From NCBI GenBank assembly GCA_905221605.1, contig CAJNDS010002184.1, forward strand, positions 396,501 to 460,500: a stretch of DNA of 64,000 bases. Direction: 5' to 3'. The notes beneath the pieces were generated by a model. The model saw nothing but the letters and a program-made list of their open reading frames with translations. It did no database searches and was not told where the DNA came from. Source of the stretch: Symbiodinium natans. Its lineage: Eukaryota > Sar > Dinophyceae > Suessiales > Symbiodiniaceae. Positions 20,392 through 32,721 of this stretch are shown here, piece by piece. The translations under genes and the position numbers were made by a program. Within the stretch, counting starts at the first letter, position 1, and the number at the start of each line of letters is the position of its first letter.

Positions 20392-20466
20392 AAAAAAAAC
20401 ATCCATAACATTGTCCTTATAAGGAAGAATATGTTGTTTGGGGGGGTTCTTGAACAAATAGTGGAT
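20330..20466. mobile_element. TTGCTTAAGAACC-family element with polyC/polyA core
   Basis: Ends atccactgcttgcttaagaa and ttcttgaacaaatagtggat pair. The interior has a C homopolymer (about 20349-20380) directly joined to an A homopolymer (about 20381-20399). Confidence 0.65.
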
Positions 20467-21238
20467 ATTTAGAAGGAACCCTGAATACACTCACCAAAAA
20501 CAGTAGCATAAACCCTGTTTCGTATAAAATCCACGTCCCAAGCCCAATACGGTCAGTTCAACCCCAAACCCCAAACCCCAAACCCTAAACCCAAAACCCG
20601 AAATAACCCTAGACCCTAGACCCTAAACCCAAAACCCTAAATAACCCTAGACCCTAGACCCTAAACCCGACGTCCGAACTCCGTCCCTGTGAAAAAATCC
20701 AGGGTTGCAGAGCTGGAGCGCTTGACAGCCTCATCCCCCTGATAAAGTGTACAGCCCCTTCAGGGCACCCGATGTATGGGCCCTTAACTTGAACCCCTTG
20801 TTATGTAACCTTATGTATGCATATATATATATATATATATTTATTTATTTATTTATTTATTAATTTATATACATATATAATTCTGTTTTTGTGAAAATAC
20901 TCTCTTATATATATATATACATATAAGCCCATACTTCGGATCTCTTTCAACAAGGGTAAGGGACCACAACAAGGGCCCTTGGTTCAAACCTTAGACTCTC
21001 AGTCGAGTAGATGCGGTTCATGCAGGGGGGGGGGGGGGGGGTGTTTGGAGTCATGCGTGTATGGGTTTGCGGGCTTGGGGGTTTCATGGGGTGGGTTGCA
21101 GGTCTTTAGGGATGGCGCTGGGGAGCAGCAAGCCCCAGCAAATGTCTAAGCCCTGAACCCTGCAACTCATCTTTTCCGCTGAGGCCACCTTCCTGCTTGC
21201 TTCTAGACGAGATCCTGTACGGGAATCATGGCTCTGCT

Positions 21239-21371
21239 CCTTGGGGACGAAATGAACCCTAAAATTGGGGGTCATATACCCTGAGTACTATAAATTGATA
21301 TTAAGGCATATGAACCCTAAACCCTAAAGCCTACTCCCTCGACCCTTTTAGGGTTCATTTAGTCCCCAAGG
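21239..21371. mobile_element. CCTTGGGGAC-family inverted-repeat element
   Basis: Ends ccttggggacgaaatgaacc and ggttcatttagtccccaagg are near-perfect inverted partners; the interior carries short CCCTAAA runs. Flanking duplication only 2-3 bp (ct or gct). Second copy at 22802-22910; remnants near 5193-5355, 16130-16247, 19262-19330 and 37745-37845. Confidence 0.7.
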
Positions 21372-22256
21372 CTAGGGAAAACCATCCTCACAGTCTATAA
21401 ACAGCCGTCAAGGGGTCTCTGTGCGTCTGGCGGGCTGCTCTGCCAAAACTCACAGCCCAGTTGGGCTTAGGGCTTCAACCCCCGAATCCCCGAATGGGTT
21501 TATGGTGGAGTTCAGGATAGTTCGGGGGGGGCACAGGGTTTTCGGGTTTAGGGCTTATAAGGGTTTATGGAGTAAGATGCAAGTTGCACGAGAAACCTCG
21601 AGAAACCTCGAGAAACCTCGAACCAACCCCAAGGATTCTTGAAAGGTGCACGTCCAACCGAACCCCGCACTCCACACCCGAAACTACACACCACACCCGA
21701 AAACCCCCCCCCACCCCCCCCCCCCCCCCCCCTCCGCCCCCCCCCCCACGCCCTAAACCCTAAACCCTAAACCCTAAATCCTAAACCCTAAACTGCCCTA
21801 AACCCTAAACCCTAAACCCTAAACCCTGAAGACTCAAGAAGCCCCTCTGGGCTTTCAAAAGAACACCTTAACAAGCTGGCATGTTCCCCCCCTACACTAA
21901 CAGTCCTTCATAAGGATTAGAGAAGTACACCCCCCCCCCCCCCCCCACCTACACTGGACCCTAATCTTAAACCCTGTAACTTGCATTGCTGCCCCTTATA
22001 TACTCACAATCCTGAATAGAGACTATAATATGGGGGGGGTACTATCATCCCTAGTAAGGTGGAACATCTCAACTAACAAGCCTCAATGAACCACAAGACC
22101 TCCCAACAAGCCCTAAACCCTAAACCCTAAACCCTAAACCCTAAACCGTAAATAGAACCTAGCTATCAAGCTAAGGCCTGGGCACCCGACTGGCATCGAA
22201 GGTTTTGAGCATGGCCGGTTAGTGTGGGCTCAGGGTTGAGGGGTGAATCTGTCCGG

Positions 22257-22326
22257 TTTAGGCTTTAGGCTTTAGGCTTTAGGCTTTAGGCTTTAGGCTT
22301 TAGGCTTTAGGCTTTAGGCTTTAGGC
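22257..22326 (+). repeat. (TTTAGGC)10 array
   Basis: Ten consecutive exact TTTAGGC heptamers, directly followed by TTTAGGG units to about 22410. A uniform variant block next to the canonical repeat. Confidence 0.95.
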
Positions 22327-22801
22327 TTTAGGGTTTAGGGTTTAGGGTTTAGGGTTTAGGGTTTCGGGTTTAGGGTTTAGGGTTTAGGGTTTAGGGTTTA
22401 GGGTTCAGGGTAGCGTTTTCGCGTGGGTTTTGGGGGGCTGAAAGCCGTTTCTGGGGTCCAAGTGTGCAGGTGCCCAAAGCCCAGGAGTAGAATTCGGGAC
22501 TTCGGGCTGCTGTCTATAAAACCCCTCTGCCTGATCTGGCTGGTTCTTCGTAGGGAATGAGGGACTGAGGTACCCTATATAATCCCTTTAAAGGGCATAA
22601 AAAATAAATAAATATACATATATATATATATATTCATATATATATATATATATAGGGCACCTCATTCCCTCATTCCCTACTAAGAACCAGGGAGTGATTG
22701 CCGACATCCCTGAAAAAAATCCCATGGACCCTAAGCATGCGTTTTGGTTCCTATGGGGGTTTGCGACACAATAGGGTACCCCGAGTATAAACCCCCAGAT
22801 A

Positions 22802-22910
22802 CCTTAGGGACGAAATGCACCCTAAAGTTGGGGTCATATACCCTGAGTACCATAATTCCTATTCAGGTATATGAACCATAAACCCTTTAGGGTTCGTTTA
22901 GTCCCCAAGG
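22802..22910. mobile_element. CCTTGGGGAC-family inverted-repeat element
   Basis: Ends ccttagggacgaaatgcacc and ggttcgtttagtccccaagg pair; 109 bp; ta on both sides. Confidence 0.65.
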
Positions 22911-24054
22911 TAGTGGGATTTCCCTTAAAATGAGTACCCAACTAAGGATCCCCAATTTCGGAAACCCTAAACCCTAAACCCTAAACCCCAAACCCCAAAC
23001 CCGACATCCCAAACACCCCGGGCCCCCATATTGCCTTAATAGGGATTCCTTAGTATAGGGTATGCGACCGAATTTTAGGTTTCATTTGGTCCCCGGGGAT
23101 ATAAGCACAACATCCAGGAACGCTCTACCCTAACGCGTTTGCTTCCTCGCAGATGCCCTATTTGGAATACGACGGTGACGCTCCCTACATAACTGCTACC
23201 GAATTGCTCTGGTTTCTTTAAAAACTGCCATCGCGCACGACCGCCCGATGAAATCCGAAACCCAAGCCCTAAGCCCGAAAGGCTGTGTGTCATCGAAACG
23301 GAATTGATCGGACTAGAAAAAACAGGAGCTGGCAGCTGCTTGCTGACTTGAATCTACCAGAACTACCATTTGCTTAAGAACCCCCCCCCCCCCCCAACAA
23401 AAAAAAAAAAGGACCGGATAACCCCACATGCAAAGCTATCTATTCGCAAAGAGTGTATACGTGATTAATATGAGTGAGAGGGTGAGAGAGTGAGCGAGTG
23501 AGTGCGTAAAGTGTGAGTGAGGAAGTGTGAGTGCGTGATTGCGGCTGTTTTGGTAGCGTGCAGGTGTGGGATTCAGGGCGACAGCTTCTTTAGGGGAGGG
23601 TTTAAGGGTTAAGGGTTAAGGGTTTAAGGGTTAAAGGTTAAGGGTTAAGGGTTAAGGTTTAGGGTTTAGGGTAAGATGGCGTGTGGTGCGTTGGTGAAGA
23701 AAGTTGGTGGTGCGTTGCTGAGTCATCGTTGGTGAGTCACGGTGCCAACGTTTCACATGTCCAGGGCCACTAAATGTCGCGCCCGCCAACGTTCCTGAGG
23801 CGCACGCGGCACCGGTCCAGGGCCCCTTATGATATACATGTCATGGTGTCTGCGTCAGTCATGGCGCTCAGTTATGCTGTGTGTGTGTGTGTGTGTGTCA
23901 GTCACGGTGTGTGGCGCGGTTAGTGCATGGCTTGGTAAGATGGTGTGGTGCGTTGGTGAGTCATAGTGAGGCATGGTGCGTGGAGCGTAAGACGGTGTGT
24001 GGTGCGTTGGTGAGCCATAGTGAGTCATAGTGAGTCATGGTGTGTGCGTGCATG

Positions 24055-24135
24055 GAGGAGGAGAAGGAGGAGGAGGAGGCGGAGGAGGCGGGGGAGGAAG
24101 AGGAGGAGGAGGAGAAGAAAGAGGAGGAGGCGGGA
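24055..24135 (+). repeat. GGA-rich purine tract
   Basis: About 80 nt of gga/ggc/gaa triplets. The glycine and serine frames through it are artefacts. It sits next to a decayed TTGCTTAAGAACC-family element (24170-24262). Confidence 0.85.
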
Positions 24136-24651
24136 CGGCCCCAAAAGTAAGAACCCCTGGGGAACAAAAAACTAAAAACAATAAATCCCTAGATTGCCCT
24201 CACAAGGAAGAATCTGTTTTTTTGCGGGGAGGGAGTTCTTAAGCAAATAGTAGACTGGGGTTTCATGTTTAGGTGCTTTTGATGGTGCCTAGCCTGCTAT
24301 GAAGCCAAACTCAAGGCTCCATTTAGCCCCATGCGACTCCAGTCGAACCCTAAACCCTAAACCCTAAACCCCAAACCCCAAACCCTAAACCCTAAACCCC
24401 AAACCCCAAACCCTAAACCCTAAACCCCAAACCCCAAACCCTAAACCCTAAACCCTAAACCCCGACAGCGCAAGCGCAAGGATGCCCAGCTCGATTGGAA
24501 CTGCGCGGAACTCCGCTTCGGCAGCGTTCTGCGTTCTGACTTCGAAACCCTAAACCCTAAACCCTAAACCCTAAACCCTAAACCCTAAACCCTAAACCCT
24601 AAACCCTAAACCCTAAACCCTAAACCCTAAACCCTAAACCCTAGAACCTAC

Positions 24652-24823
24652 CTAGGATGCTCAGTAACCCAGGATTAAAAAAGGGTAACCTTTTTGCTTA
24701 AAGGGGTTTAGGGTTTAGGGTGTTTAGGGTTTAGGGTTTAGGGTTTAGGGTTTAGGGTTTAGGTTGATAAGGGAACCTAACCCCCCCCCAAGGAGGGAAT
24801 AAGGGCACTACTGGGCATCCTAG
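24652..24823. mobile_element. CTAGG-type inverted-repeat element containing TTTAGGG units
   Basis: Ends ctaggatgctcagta and tactgggcatcctag differ at one position as inverted repeats. The interior holds aaaaaagggtaacctttttg and a block of TTTAGGG heptamers (24711-24763), so telomeric repeats are carried inside this element. No clean target duplication. Confidence 0.65.
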
Positions 24824-25287
24824 CTGCTATAACCCTTAAAAACAAACCTCAACCCAAAACCCTAAGCACTACACCCTGCAAAGTGCAAGAGTTTTTTGAG
24901 CTTGATGGACCTCAACAGGCAGAAAGCCGCCTCGTATGCTTAACTTCCCGGCCAACCTGCACGGGATGATGATGTGGCAGGTGGGCGCGCGCAGGGAGCC
25001 AGGGATGAGGGAGTTCCACCCTCTCGGGTTTAGGGTTTAGGGTTTAGGGTTTTGGGGCTCAGGGTTTAGGGTCATGTATCTCTGCCTTTCGCTACAGGAC
25101 GAAATGGAACGGGGCTTGAGAGTCGGGCTACACGCCCGATGGTGCCTCTGCGGGGGGCAGGGAAGGTAAGATTTGAATACTACAAGTCGACACACAACCT
25201 CATAAACATTATTGCTTCTGTTTTTTTTTGGGGGGGGGGGGGGGGGGGGCGAATCGGATGAAGATCGGTGCAGAAGCCATCTAGCCC

Positions 25288-25557
25288 CCCTAAACCCTAA
25301 ACCCTAAACCCTAAACCCTAAACCCTAAACCCTAATTAAACCCTGAACCCTAAACCCTAAACCCTAAGCCCTTCGAGATAGCAACACGAGAACTTCAAAT
25401 TCGGGGCTTCGGGCCTTTGCTTCAGGGCCCGGGGTAGGGTTTAGGGTTTAGGGTTTAGGGTTTAGGGTTTAGGGTTTAGGGTTTAGGGTTTAGGGTTCAG
25501 GGTTTAGGGTTTAGGGTTTTTAGGGTTTATAGGGTTTAGGGTTTAGGGTTTAGGGTT
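25288..25557. repeat. Inverted telomeric arrays around a short unique island
   Basis: CCCTAAA array at 25288-25370, unique island 25371-25433, TTTAGGG array 25435-25557. The island and the segment at 25559-25600 are reverse-complemented relative to unit 2 (29636-29740). Confidence 0.85.
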
Positions 25558-25660
25558 AACTGTCAAATCGCAAGGGGCCTGAAGTCCAACCAGTCCGTAT
25601 ACTAGGGGTTGTACCTTGGAATCTTAAGGGTTTAGGGTTTAGGGTTTAGGGTTTTGGGGG

Positions 25661-25760
25661 ACCCCGTTTAACAGCTCCTTAAGGTCGTAACCAGGTAGTA
25701 TAGGGGCGAGACCCGGTTAACAGCTCCTTAAGGTCGTAACCAGGTAGTATACGGGGCGAG
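25661..25760 (+). repeat. 49-bp tandem duplication
   Basis: The segment starting accccgtttaacagctcctt is repeated 49 bp later with a few changes (acccggttaacagctcctt). Confidence 0.85.
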
Positions 25761-25842
25761 TCTTAATCCCTGGATGTCTTGAGTTTCACAACTAAGGCGG
25801 TTTGGGGGCCAGGAGTAGGCGAAGCATCAAGAGTCTCCCTGC

Positions 25843-25937
25843 CTAGACACAAGAGTAACCTAGGAATCCAAAAAAGAGGTACTGTTGGGAGGGGGTTTAA
25901 CGTAGCACAGGGATTAGGGGCCTACTCTGGGTCCTAG
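25843..25937. mobile_element. CTAG-type inverted-repeat element
   Basis: Ends ctagacacaagagta and tactctgggtcctag; same family as 36780-36891 with mismatches. Target duplication not clear. Confidence 0.55.
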
Positions 25938-27726
25938 TTGTGCTTGTTTCATGGGCACCACGCACCGATCCCGGCAACTTGCCTCCCCCCGCCACCCCCC
26001 CGCCAGGGGCACCAAGCTGGGGATAGTAGTTTACCTTAACATGGGGGTGGAAGCGTGCTGATGCTGAGTTCGGAATGGGGAGGAATCAGAGACCCCAAAC
26101 CCGAAACCCTGAACGCTAAACCTAAACCTGAAACAGTCTTTCCAAAGGGTACAAGGAGTCTTTTGGACCGTAAAAAGGTCTAGGGTTTAGGGCATAGGGT
26201 TTTGCGACCCTGGCTCCCGCGACGTGGAACACTGACAGAAACGCAAATTTACACGAAAAAACAACACCTGCACAATGTTTTCTTGAGCATCTCGGGTCCA
26301 AGTAGGCTGTGGCCTCGTACGGCTTGCAGTTCTGATGTCTGCACAGAAAGCCATAGTGGAAGAAAGCCAGACTTGGAAACATGATTGCTCTCACCAGGAA
26401 GGCCGGTTAAAACCTGCGAGAAGAAGACTGATTATGACCCCAACTGGAAACACGTATCTGAGGGCCGACCTAGCTTGTCATCGCTTGCGATAATGTCCCA
26501 GGCATCTCATGGAATACACGCAGTTAATCCAATGCCAGAGGTTGGTGCCACACCAGTGGCGGTGCGGCAAAGGAATTAATGGGGTTTAGGGTTTGTAGGG
26601 CTAGCCCCTATAACCCTGAATCCTGAAACCTAAACCCCGATCAATCAAACAGCTTTGAGACAAAAGCCAGGCGGGCATTCGACACGCATGCCCGGGAATA
26701 AGCCTATGCCGTGCTTCTTGTGATGCCCCCTGCCGTCTGAACGGATGAAATAGTCATGGGTTTAGGGTTTCGGGTTTAGGGTTTTGGGTTTAGGGACTCG
26801 GTCCACCTGGAGAGATAATGCAGCAAGATGGAAGCAGAGATCCCAGCCACGAGGGCGCTGAAGAACTTTCGTGCTTAGGACTTTCAGAAATTGGTTTGGG
26901 GTTTAGGGTTTAGGGTTTAGGGTTTAGGGTTTTGGGTTTAGAGTTTACGGTTTGCTTATTCTTCCCATTCTGGGTGGTTTACCCTTTTGGGGGGTCCCTT
27001 TGAAGGGGATTCTATTCTACTTGGGGTGTAAACAGGATGTCCCTAATTTGGTAAATACTCATGTGTACGTTCCCAACATATCTGGGCATTTACGATTTTT
27101 GGGTGTACCCTATTGGGGTCCTTCTGAAAGGGGATCCTGATATTTGGGGGTCTAGATTAGGGGCCGTAGGGGCTCCTTAGTGTCGTAAAGCCCTATCTAC
27201 GTTCCCTATAGCAATCCAACAGCTGTACGTAATACTGGAACATGTTTGTGATGAACGGGGCATATACTAGTGACCTCGGATTCGTGATCAGTAGCCCCGC
27301 GAAACAGTTTGGAACTGAAGGGTTTTGGTGGCCCTAAGCCCTAAACCCTAAACCCTGAACCCTGAACCCTAAACCCGAAACCCCAACAAGCTGACCGTTT
27401 TCGCTTGCTTCTGGACGAGATCCCGAACAGGCAAGAATGGTTCTGCTAGGGGAAAACGTCCTTGAAGCCTATACGGGTTTGGGGTTGAGGGTTTGTGGTT
27501 TAGGGTTTAGGGAACAGCCCTAAACCCTCAACCCTCAACCCTCAACCCTCGACCCTAAACCCAGAACCCTAAACCCTAAACCCTAAACCCTAAACGCATA
27601 AACCCTAAGCAAGGGGTCTCTGCGCAACTTGCGGGCTGTTTTGCCCCAACTCGCAGCCCAGTGGGCTCAGGGTTTCCACCCCCGAACCCCCGAACCCCCG
27701 AATGGCTTCATGGTGGAGTTCAGGGC

Positions 27727-27868
27727 ATAGGGTTTAGGGTTTAGGGTTTAGGGTTTAGGGTTTAGGGTTTAGGGTTTAGGGTTTAGGGTTTAGGGTTTAG
27801 GGTTTAGGGTTTAGGGTTTAGGGTTTAATTAGGGTTTAGGGTTTAGGTTTTAGGGTTTAGGGTGTAGG
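27727..27868 (+). repeat. TTTAGGG array
   Basis: About 20 heptamers, one of the longest clean arrays. Confidence 0.95.
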
Positions 27869-28587
27869 GTGAGTAAGATGCTTTTCAAAGAACACGGTTG
27901 GGTTTTAAAGCTGGGCTGTCGCAGCCGCCCCAGCTTCTCCTCCTCCAATTAGTTGCATCAAACCAACCACAGGATTCTTGAAAGACGCAAGTCCGACCGA
28001 ACCCTAAGACACCGCACCCGAAACCCCGAAAAAACCCAAAGCATCCTGAACGAAGCTTAGGTTTTAGGGTTTAGGGTTTAGGGTTTAGGGTTTAGGGTTT
28101 AGGGTTTAGGGTTTTGGGTGTTGGGTTTTGGGTTTTGGGTTTTGGGCCCCACTAAGCCCGAACAAGCGCTACTAAGCCCCCAATAAGCCCTAACAACCCC
28201 CAATAAGCCACATGATGCCCGACCAGGCTCCAAAAACCCTAGCAAGGCTTCATCAACCCCAAGTTAACCCTAAACCCTAAACCCTAAACCCTAAACCCGT
28301 AACCCGTAACCCTAAACCTGGTAGCACCTATGGATCAAGCTTGGGCCTAGGCTTCGTGTTGGGCTTAGCGGTTAGGGCGGGCTCAGGGGTTCTTGGGGTT
28401 GAGGGGTTGTAGCGCTCTTAACGTTGTTTCTGGGTCCCCCAGACGGGGTTTGACTTAACCCGAAACCCAAACCCTAAGCCCGAAAGGCTGTGTCATCGAA
28501 ACCGACATGATCGGCCTGGAAAAAACAGGAGCTGTGACCTGCTTGCTCACTTGAGTCGAACAACAGGGTTTCAGGTTTAAGCTTTTG

Positions 28588-28815
28588 AGAAGAAGGCGAC
28601 GTCACTTGGGTGTACCCTAAACCCTGAAGGCTTAAACAGACGATGGCCCTTAGGGTTAGGGTTTAGGGTTTGGGGTTTATATTCCAGAATGTGATCCTCT
28701 TAATACAACTCCTGGGTCTCTGACAAGCGCTGGGGGCCAAAGAAGGCGACGTCACTTGGGTGTACCCTGCACACTGAAGGCTTAGACAGAAGAACGGTTG
28801 ACAAGGATGGCCCTG
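28588..28815 (+). repeat. Local direct duplication inside unit 2
   Basis: gaaggcgacgtcacttgggt and about 60 further similar bases occur at 28590 and again at 28744. The first copy has CCCTAAA/TTAGGG-like changes where the second has unique sequence. Confidence 0.7.
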
Positions 28816-30829
28816 AAGATCTCCGAGAATTTCTCCTGAATGTGACCCTCTAAAACCCAATATGGGAAGTTTTTCAACATGTCCCCAGGGTCTACCGAGA
28901 TTGAAGGATGCGACGCCAATTGCCGACAACGCAAGCGCAAGGTTGCCAAGCTCATGGGAACTCTGCGGAACTCCGCTGAGGCAGCGTTCTGGGCTCTGAT
29001 TTCAAAACCGTCCAAACCCCTCACCTATAAACCTTATAAACCCTGAACACATCTGAACACTAAAACCCTCAACCCTAAACTCGTATACACGCGCAACCAA
29101 AGTGCAAGATTTCAGGGCTTGCGGGACATCAACGGTCAGAAAGCCGCCTCGTATGACCCAACCTGCACGGGATTGTGGTGTGCAGGTGGCCGAGCGCAAG
29201 GAGCCAGGGATATGGGAGCTCCACCCTCTCGGGTTTAGGGGTTTAGGGTTTAGGGTTTCGGGTGTAGGGCTCAGGGTTTAGGGTTTAGGGCTCAGGGCTC
29301 AGGGTCATGAATCTCTGCCTTCGCTACAGGACGACGTGGAACGGGGCTTGAATGTGGCGGGGCATAAGATCCCAAAGCGCTCGGGCAGGCAAGGTAATAT
29401 GTTTGAATACTACAAGTCGAAACCCGACTAATCCTCATAAACATCCTTGTTTCGATTTTTGTGGGCGATTGGGTTCAAGATCGGTGCAGAATGAATCTAG
29501 CCCCTCTAGAGCCCTTATACTACCTAAAGGATACTTTAAAAGAGGGGGCCCCCCTAAAAACCCAAGGGGGCGACCCATAAGGATCCAAGGTAACCCTAAA
29601 CCCGAAACTCTAAACCCTAAACCCTAAACCCTAAACCAGTGCGGTTGGAATTCAAGGGCCTTGCGATTTGACATCTCCCTGGCCCTGAAGCGAAGGCCCC
29701 AGGCCCCAACGTGAAGTTCCCGTGTTGTTCTCCTAAAGGGTCAGGGTAACCCTGTGGAAGCTTGCTGGTGCTGAGTTGGGAAGGGGAGGAACCTCAAAAA
29801 CCCCAAACCCGAAAAGAAACCCTAAACCCTAAACCCTAAACCCTCTTTCCAATGGGCACAAAGAGTCCTTGGACCCAAGGGCCAACTGAACCCTTAACCA
29901 GGCGGGCTGGGGCTTGCTGTGTAAGGGTTTAGGGTTTAGGGTTTAGGGTTTAGGGTTTAGGGTTTAGGGTTTGGGGTTTGGGGTTTAGGGTTCCAGGCTT
30001 AGGGTTTTGCGATCAAAACCCTCTTTCCAAAGGTTACAAGGAGTCTTTTGGACCGTTGTAAGGTTTAGGGTTTATAGGGTTTATAGTCATTATAAGTTGA
30101 TAAGGCTTATCGGGTTTATCGGGTTTAGGGTTTAGGGCATAAGGTTTTGCGACCCTGGCTCCGGCGACGTGGAATGCTGACAGAAACGTGAATGGACAGG
30201 TAGAGACAACACACGAGCAATGTTTTCATGAGCATCTGGGGTCCAAGTAGGCTGCGGCCGTGTGTGGCTTGCACACCACATGGTCTGCACAGAAAGCCAG
30301 TGGAAGAAAGCCAGACTTGGAAACATGATTGCTCTCACCAGGAAGGCCGTTTAAAACCTGCGAGAAGTCGACTGACTATTTTCCCATTGAAAACACGTAT
30401 CGAGCCAACCTAGCTTAACATCGCTCGCGAACCTGTCCACAGCGGATTCGTTTACCTGCAAATAGCAAAAAACAATGCACAGTTGCTCCAATGCCAGAGG
30501 TTGGTGACACACCAGCGGAGGTTCATCGAAAGGTACTCATTGGGGTTTAGGGTTTATAAGGCTTTGGGTTTCTAGGGTTTATAAGGTTGCTAGGCTTATA
30601 GGGTTTATGGTTTAGAGTTTAGGGTTTAGAGTCCGCAGTCCACAAACAAAAGCGACACGCATGCCCGGAAACAAGTCTACACCTGCTTGTGATGCTCGCT
30701 GCCATCTCAATGGATGTAATAAGCAGTAATGTCCTTAAAAAGCAGCAACCCACCTCGCTGTCAGGGGTTTAATTAGGTTTTCTGGGGTTTCGGGTCTAGG
30801 GTTTTGGGTTTTGGGTTTAGGGTTTCTGC

Positions 30830-30935
30830 ACACAGGTGCCACTGGCAAAGGCTCTAAATACTGTGCCGCAACAACGATGCGGTGATCCTGCTCTGACCAT
30901 ACCACAACGAATACTCTGGGGTTGAGCAGTCCAGT
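30830..30935 (-). CDS. Probable exon of the duplicated gene (unit 2)
   Basis: Minus frame LLNPRVFVVVWSEQDHRIVV, then AAQYLEPLPVAPV. Unit 3 (57378-57485) keeps LLNPRLLVVVWSGLDHRIVV before diverging, supporting coding on this strand. Confidence 0.5.
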
Positions 30936-32206
30936 GGTTTAGGGCTATTGGTTTGGGGTTGTGCTTTGTATGGGTGCGGCTTTTGTTTTACGAGGTTGAG
31001 CTCAAAAAGCTGAAAACCCTGACTCTTATTAGGCTGCAGAACCACGCGCTAGACAGTGCTGGGGAGGGGGGGGGATGGGGCACCCATGCTAAACCAACAA
31101 GTGTGCAGAAGCCAAGAGAACCCGTAAACCCTAAACTCTAAACTCTAAACCCTAAGCCTATAAACTCTAAAACCTAAACCCTAAACCCTAGACCCTAAAC
31201 CCTATGTCAAACTAGGGTGCAGGGTTCTCAGTTGGCACATGTGCTAGGGTGTAGGGATTCCGGTCTGGCGTTCAGAATTCGGTGTTTCGGGTCCCGGGTT
31301 TAGGGTTTGTAGGGCGTAGGGTGTAGGGTCTAGGGTTTAGGGTTTAAGGTCTAGGGTTTAGGGTTTAGGGTCTAGGGTTTAGGGTTTGTAGGGTGTAGGG
31401 TTTAGGGTTTGTAGGGTGTAGGGTGTAGGGTCTAGGGTTTAGGGCTTAGGGGTGGGGGCAAGGACTCAACCTGAATTCATGAGGCTTTTGGGTTCTAGAG
31501 AGAAAACCCCAAGCCCTAAGCCCTAAGCCCTAAGCCCTAAGCCCTAAACCCTAAACCCGAAACCATCGTTGCGTGCACGGTCATGCCGGTCACTGCATAG
31601 ACTCTGACGACGTGGCTCCACTCACTTCGCCCCCAGATGAACGCCATGCTTTCGGACGCAAGGACTAAGCCCCCACGCCTAGGCCGACGGTTCAGGGTTT
31701 AGGGTTTAGAGTTTAGGGTTTAGGGGTTCTTGAAAAGGTCAGCTTAGAAAGCCCAGATACGAAGCTGCATGTTGCAACAAGGATGGCTGGCAACTGATGG
31801 TGTCCAGACGCTTTCATACCCCACTCTAGACTACAACCCCCCCAACCCTAAACCCTAAACCCTAAACCCTAAACCCTAAACCCACCCGATCCACTGGCCC
31901 GTCTGTGGCCTCCGCTGCCGTTCGGCACTTCCTGGAATGCCGCCGGCACTGAAAACACAGCCTGTCTCACTTTAGGGTTTAGGGTTTGGGGTTTAGGGTT
32001 TGGGGTTTAGGGTTTAGGGGTTGTGGTCTAGGGTTTAGGGTTTGGGGTTTAGGGTTTAGGGTCTGCTCTGTGACTTTCGCTTAACTTGTATGTTGGTTTT
32101 GTAGCTTCACAAGTTCCATGAAACGCGTCTCGCACGAAACCACATGAAACACCACTTCCGACATCCGACACTACGGAAGAACACATCAATTCCTCCTAGA
32201 CACAGA

Positions 32207-32312
32207 AGTCTTGCATCCTCTCGCCCAGCACACGGTCAATGCTCATGCAGTTGGCCTTGTTCTTTGGTTCATGGGTTCTCTTGATCGGCACGACCGGTGG
32301 TTGTTGCTCCCA
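32207..32312 (-). CDS. Probable exon of the duplicated gene (unit 2), uninterrupted
   Basis: Acceptor GTGCCAG, then minus frame EQQPPVVPIKRTHEPKNKAN, then CMSIDRVLGERMQDFCV. The unit 3 paralogue (58998-59278) keeps both halves (PKNKAT and LSIGRVLGERIQDFS) but is split by a telomeric block. Family unknown; basic linker-like composition. Confidence 0.6.
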
Positions 32313-32721
32313 CCTGGCACATGGTGGTGTATGGGTATATGGGATTTCGGTGGCCCAAAGTGCCTTCTTAAGGAACGAACCTCAAGCTACCAAGAGATCC
32401 TTTGCTAAACTACGAGATACTGCTTAAGAAGCACGGGCTCGGGAGGCGTTGATCTCAGGGCATCAGGAATGTTTCAACCTCTGGCGTTCTGAATCCAAAG
32501 AAAGGGCCTTGGACTTGTGAAGAGTTCGAGGCACATGGTGGGTTCTCTGAGTTGGGACCAGCCCTCGTGAGCTCAGCCATTGCCCTTCTCTCCCCTTCAT
32601 TTGAGTAGCCCAAAAGGGACGACATTCTAGAGATCTAGCGATGAGGAAGATCAGCATAATACCCCGGAGCAAAAAAAACAAATGAAAAAAAAAAAACAAC
32701 AAAAACAAAACACATGATTTA

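Larger units (their letters stand above)
20540..27330. repeat. Segmental repeat unit 1 (truncated)
   Basis: Unique islands here have diverged partners in the same order in unit 2 (27390-36670) and unit 3 (42575-63055). Examples: gcccaatacgg at 20550 and 42580; the gggtctctg/cgggctg island at 21413, 27611 and 43195; the gaaaggctgtg island at 23278, 28483 and 43898; the ggaacgggg(g)cttgag island at 25105 and 29335; and the agaaagcca island at 26345, 30292 and 44590. The 5' part of the putative gene (32-36.7 kb in unit 2) is absent. Confidence 0.75.

Noticed and set aside
24030-24242. Gly/Glu-rich frame on the plus strand
   Set aside because: Translation of a GGA-rich purine tract.
25669-25760. 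Resemblance of aaggtcgtaaccaggtag to the 3' end of small-subunit rRNA
   Set aside because: Only a short partial match, tandemly duplicated, with no flanking rRNA sequence.
32211-32427. Hydrophobic plus-strand frame (LALFFGSWVLLIGTT)
   Set aside because: The opposite minus frame is conserved in both paralogues and follows a splice acceptor; the plus frame is its shadow.
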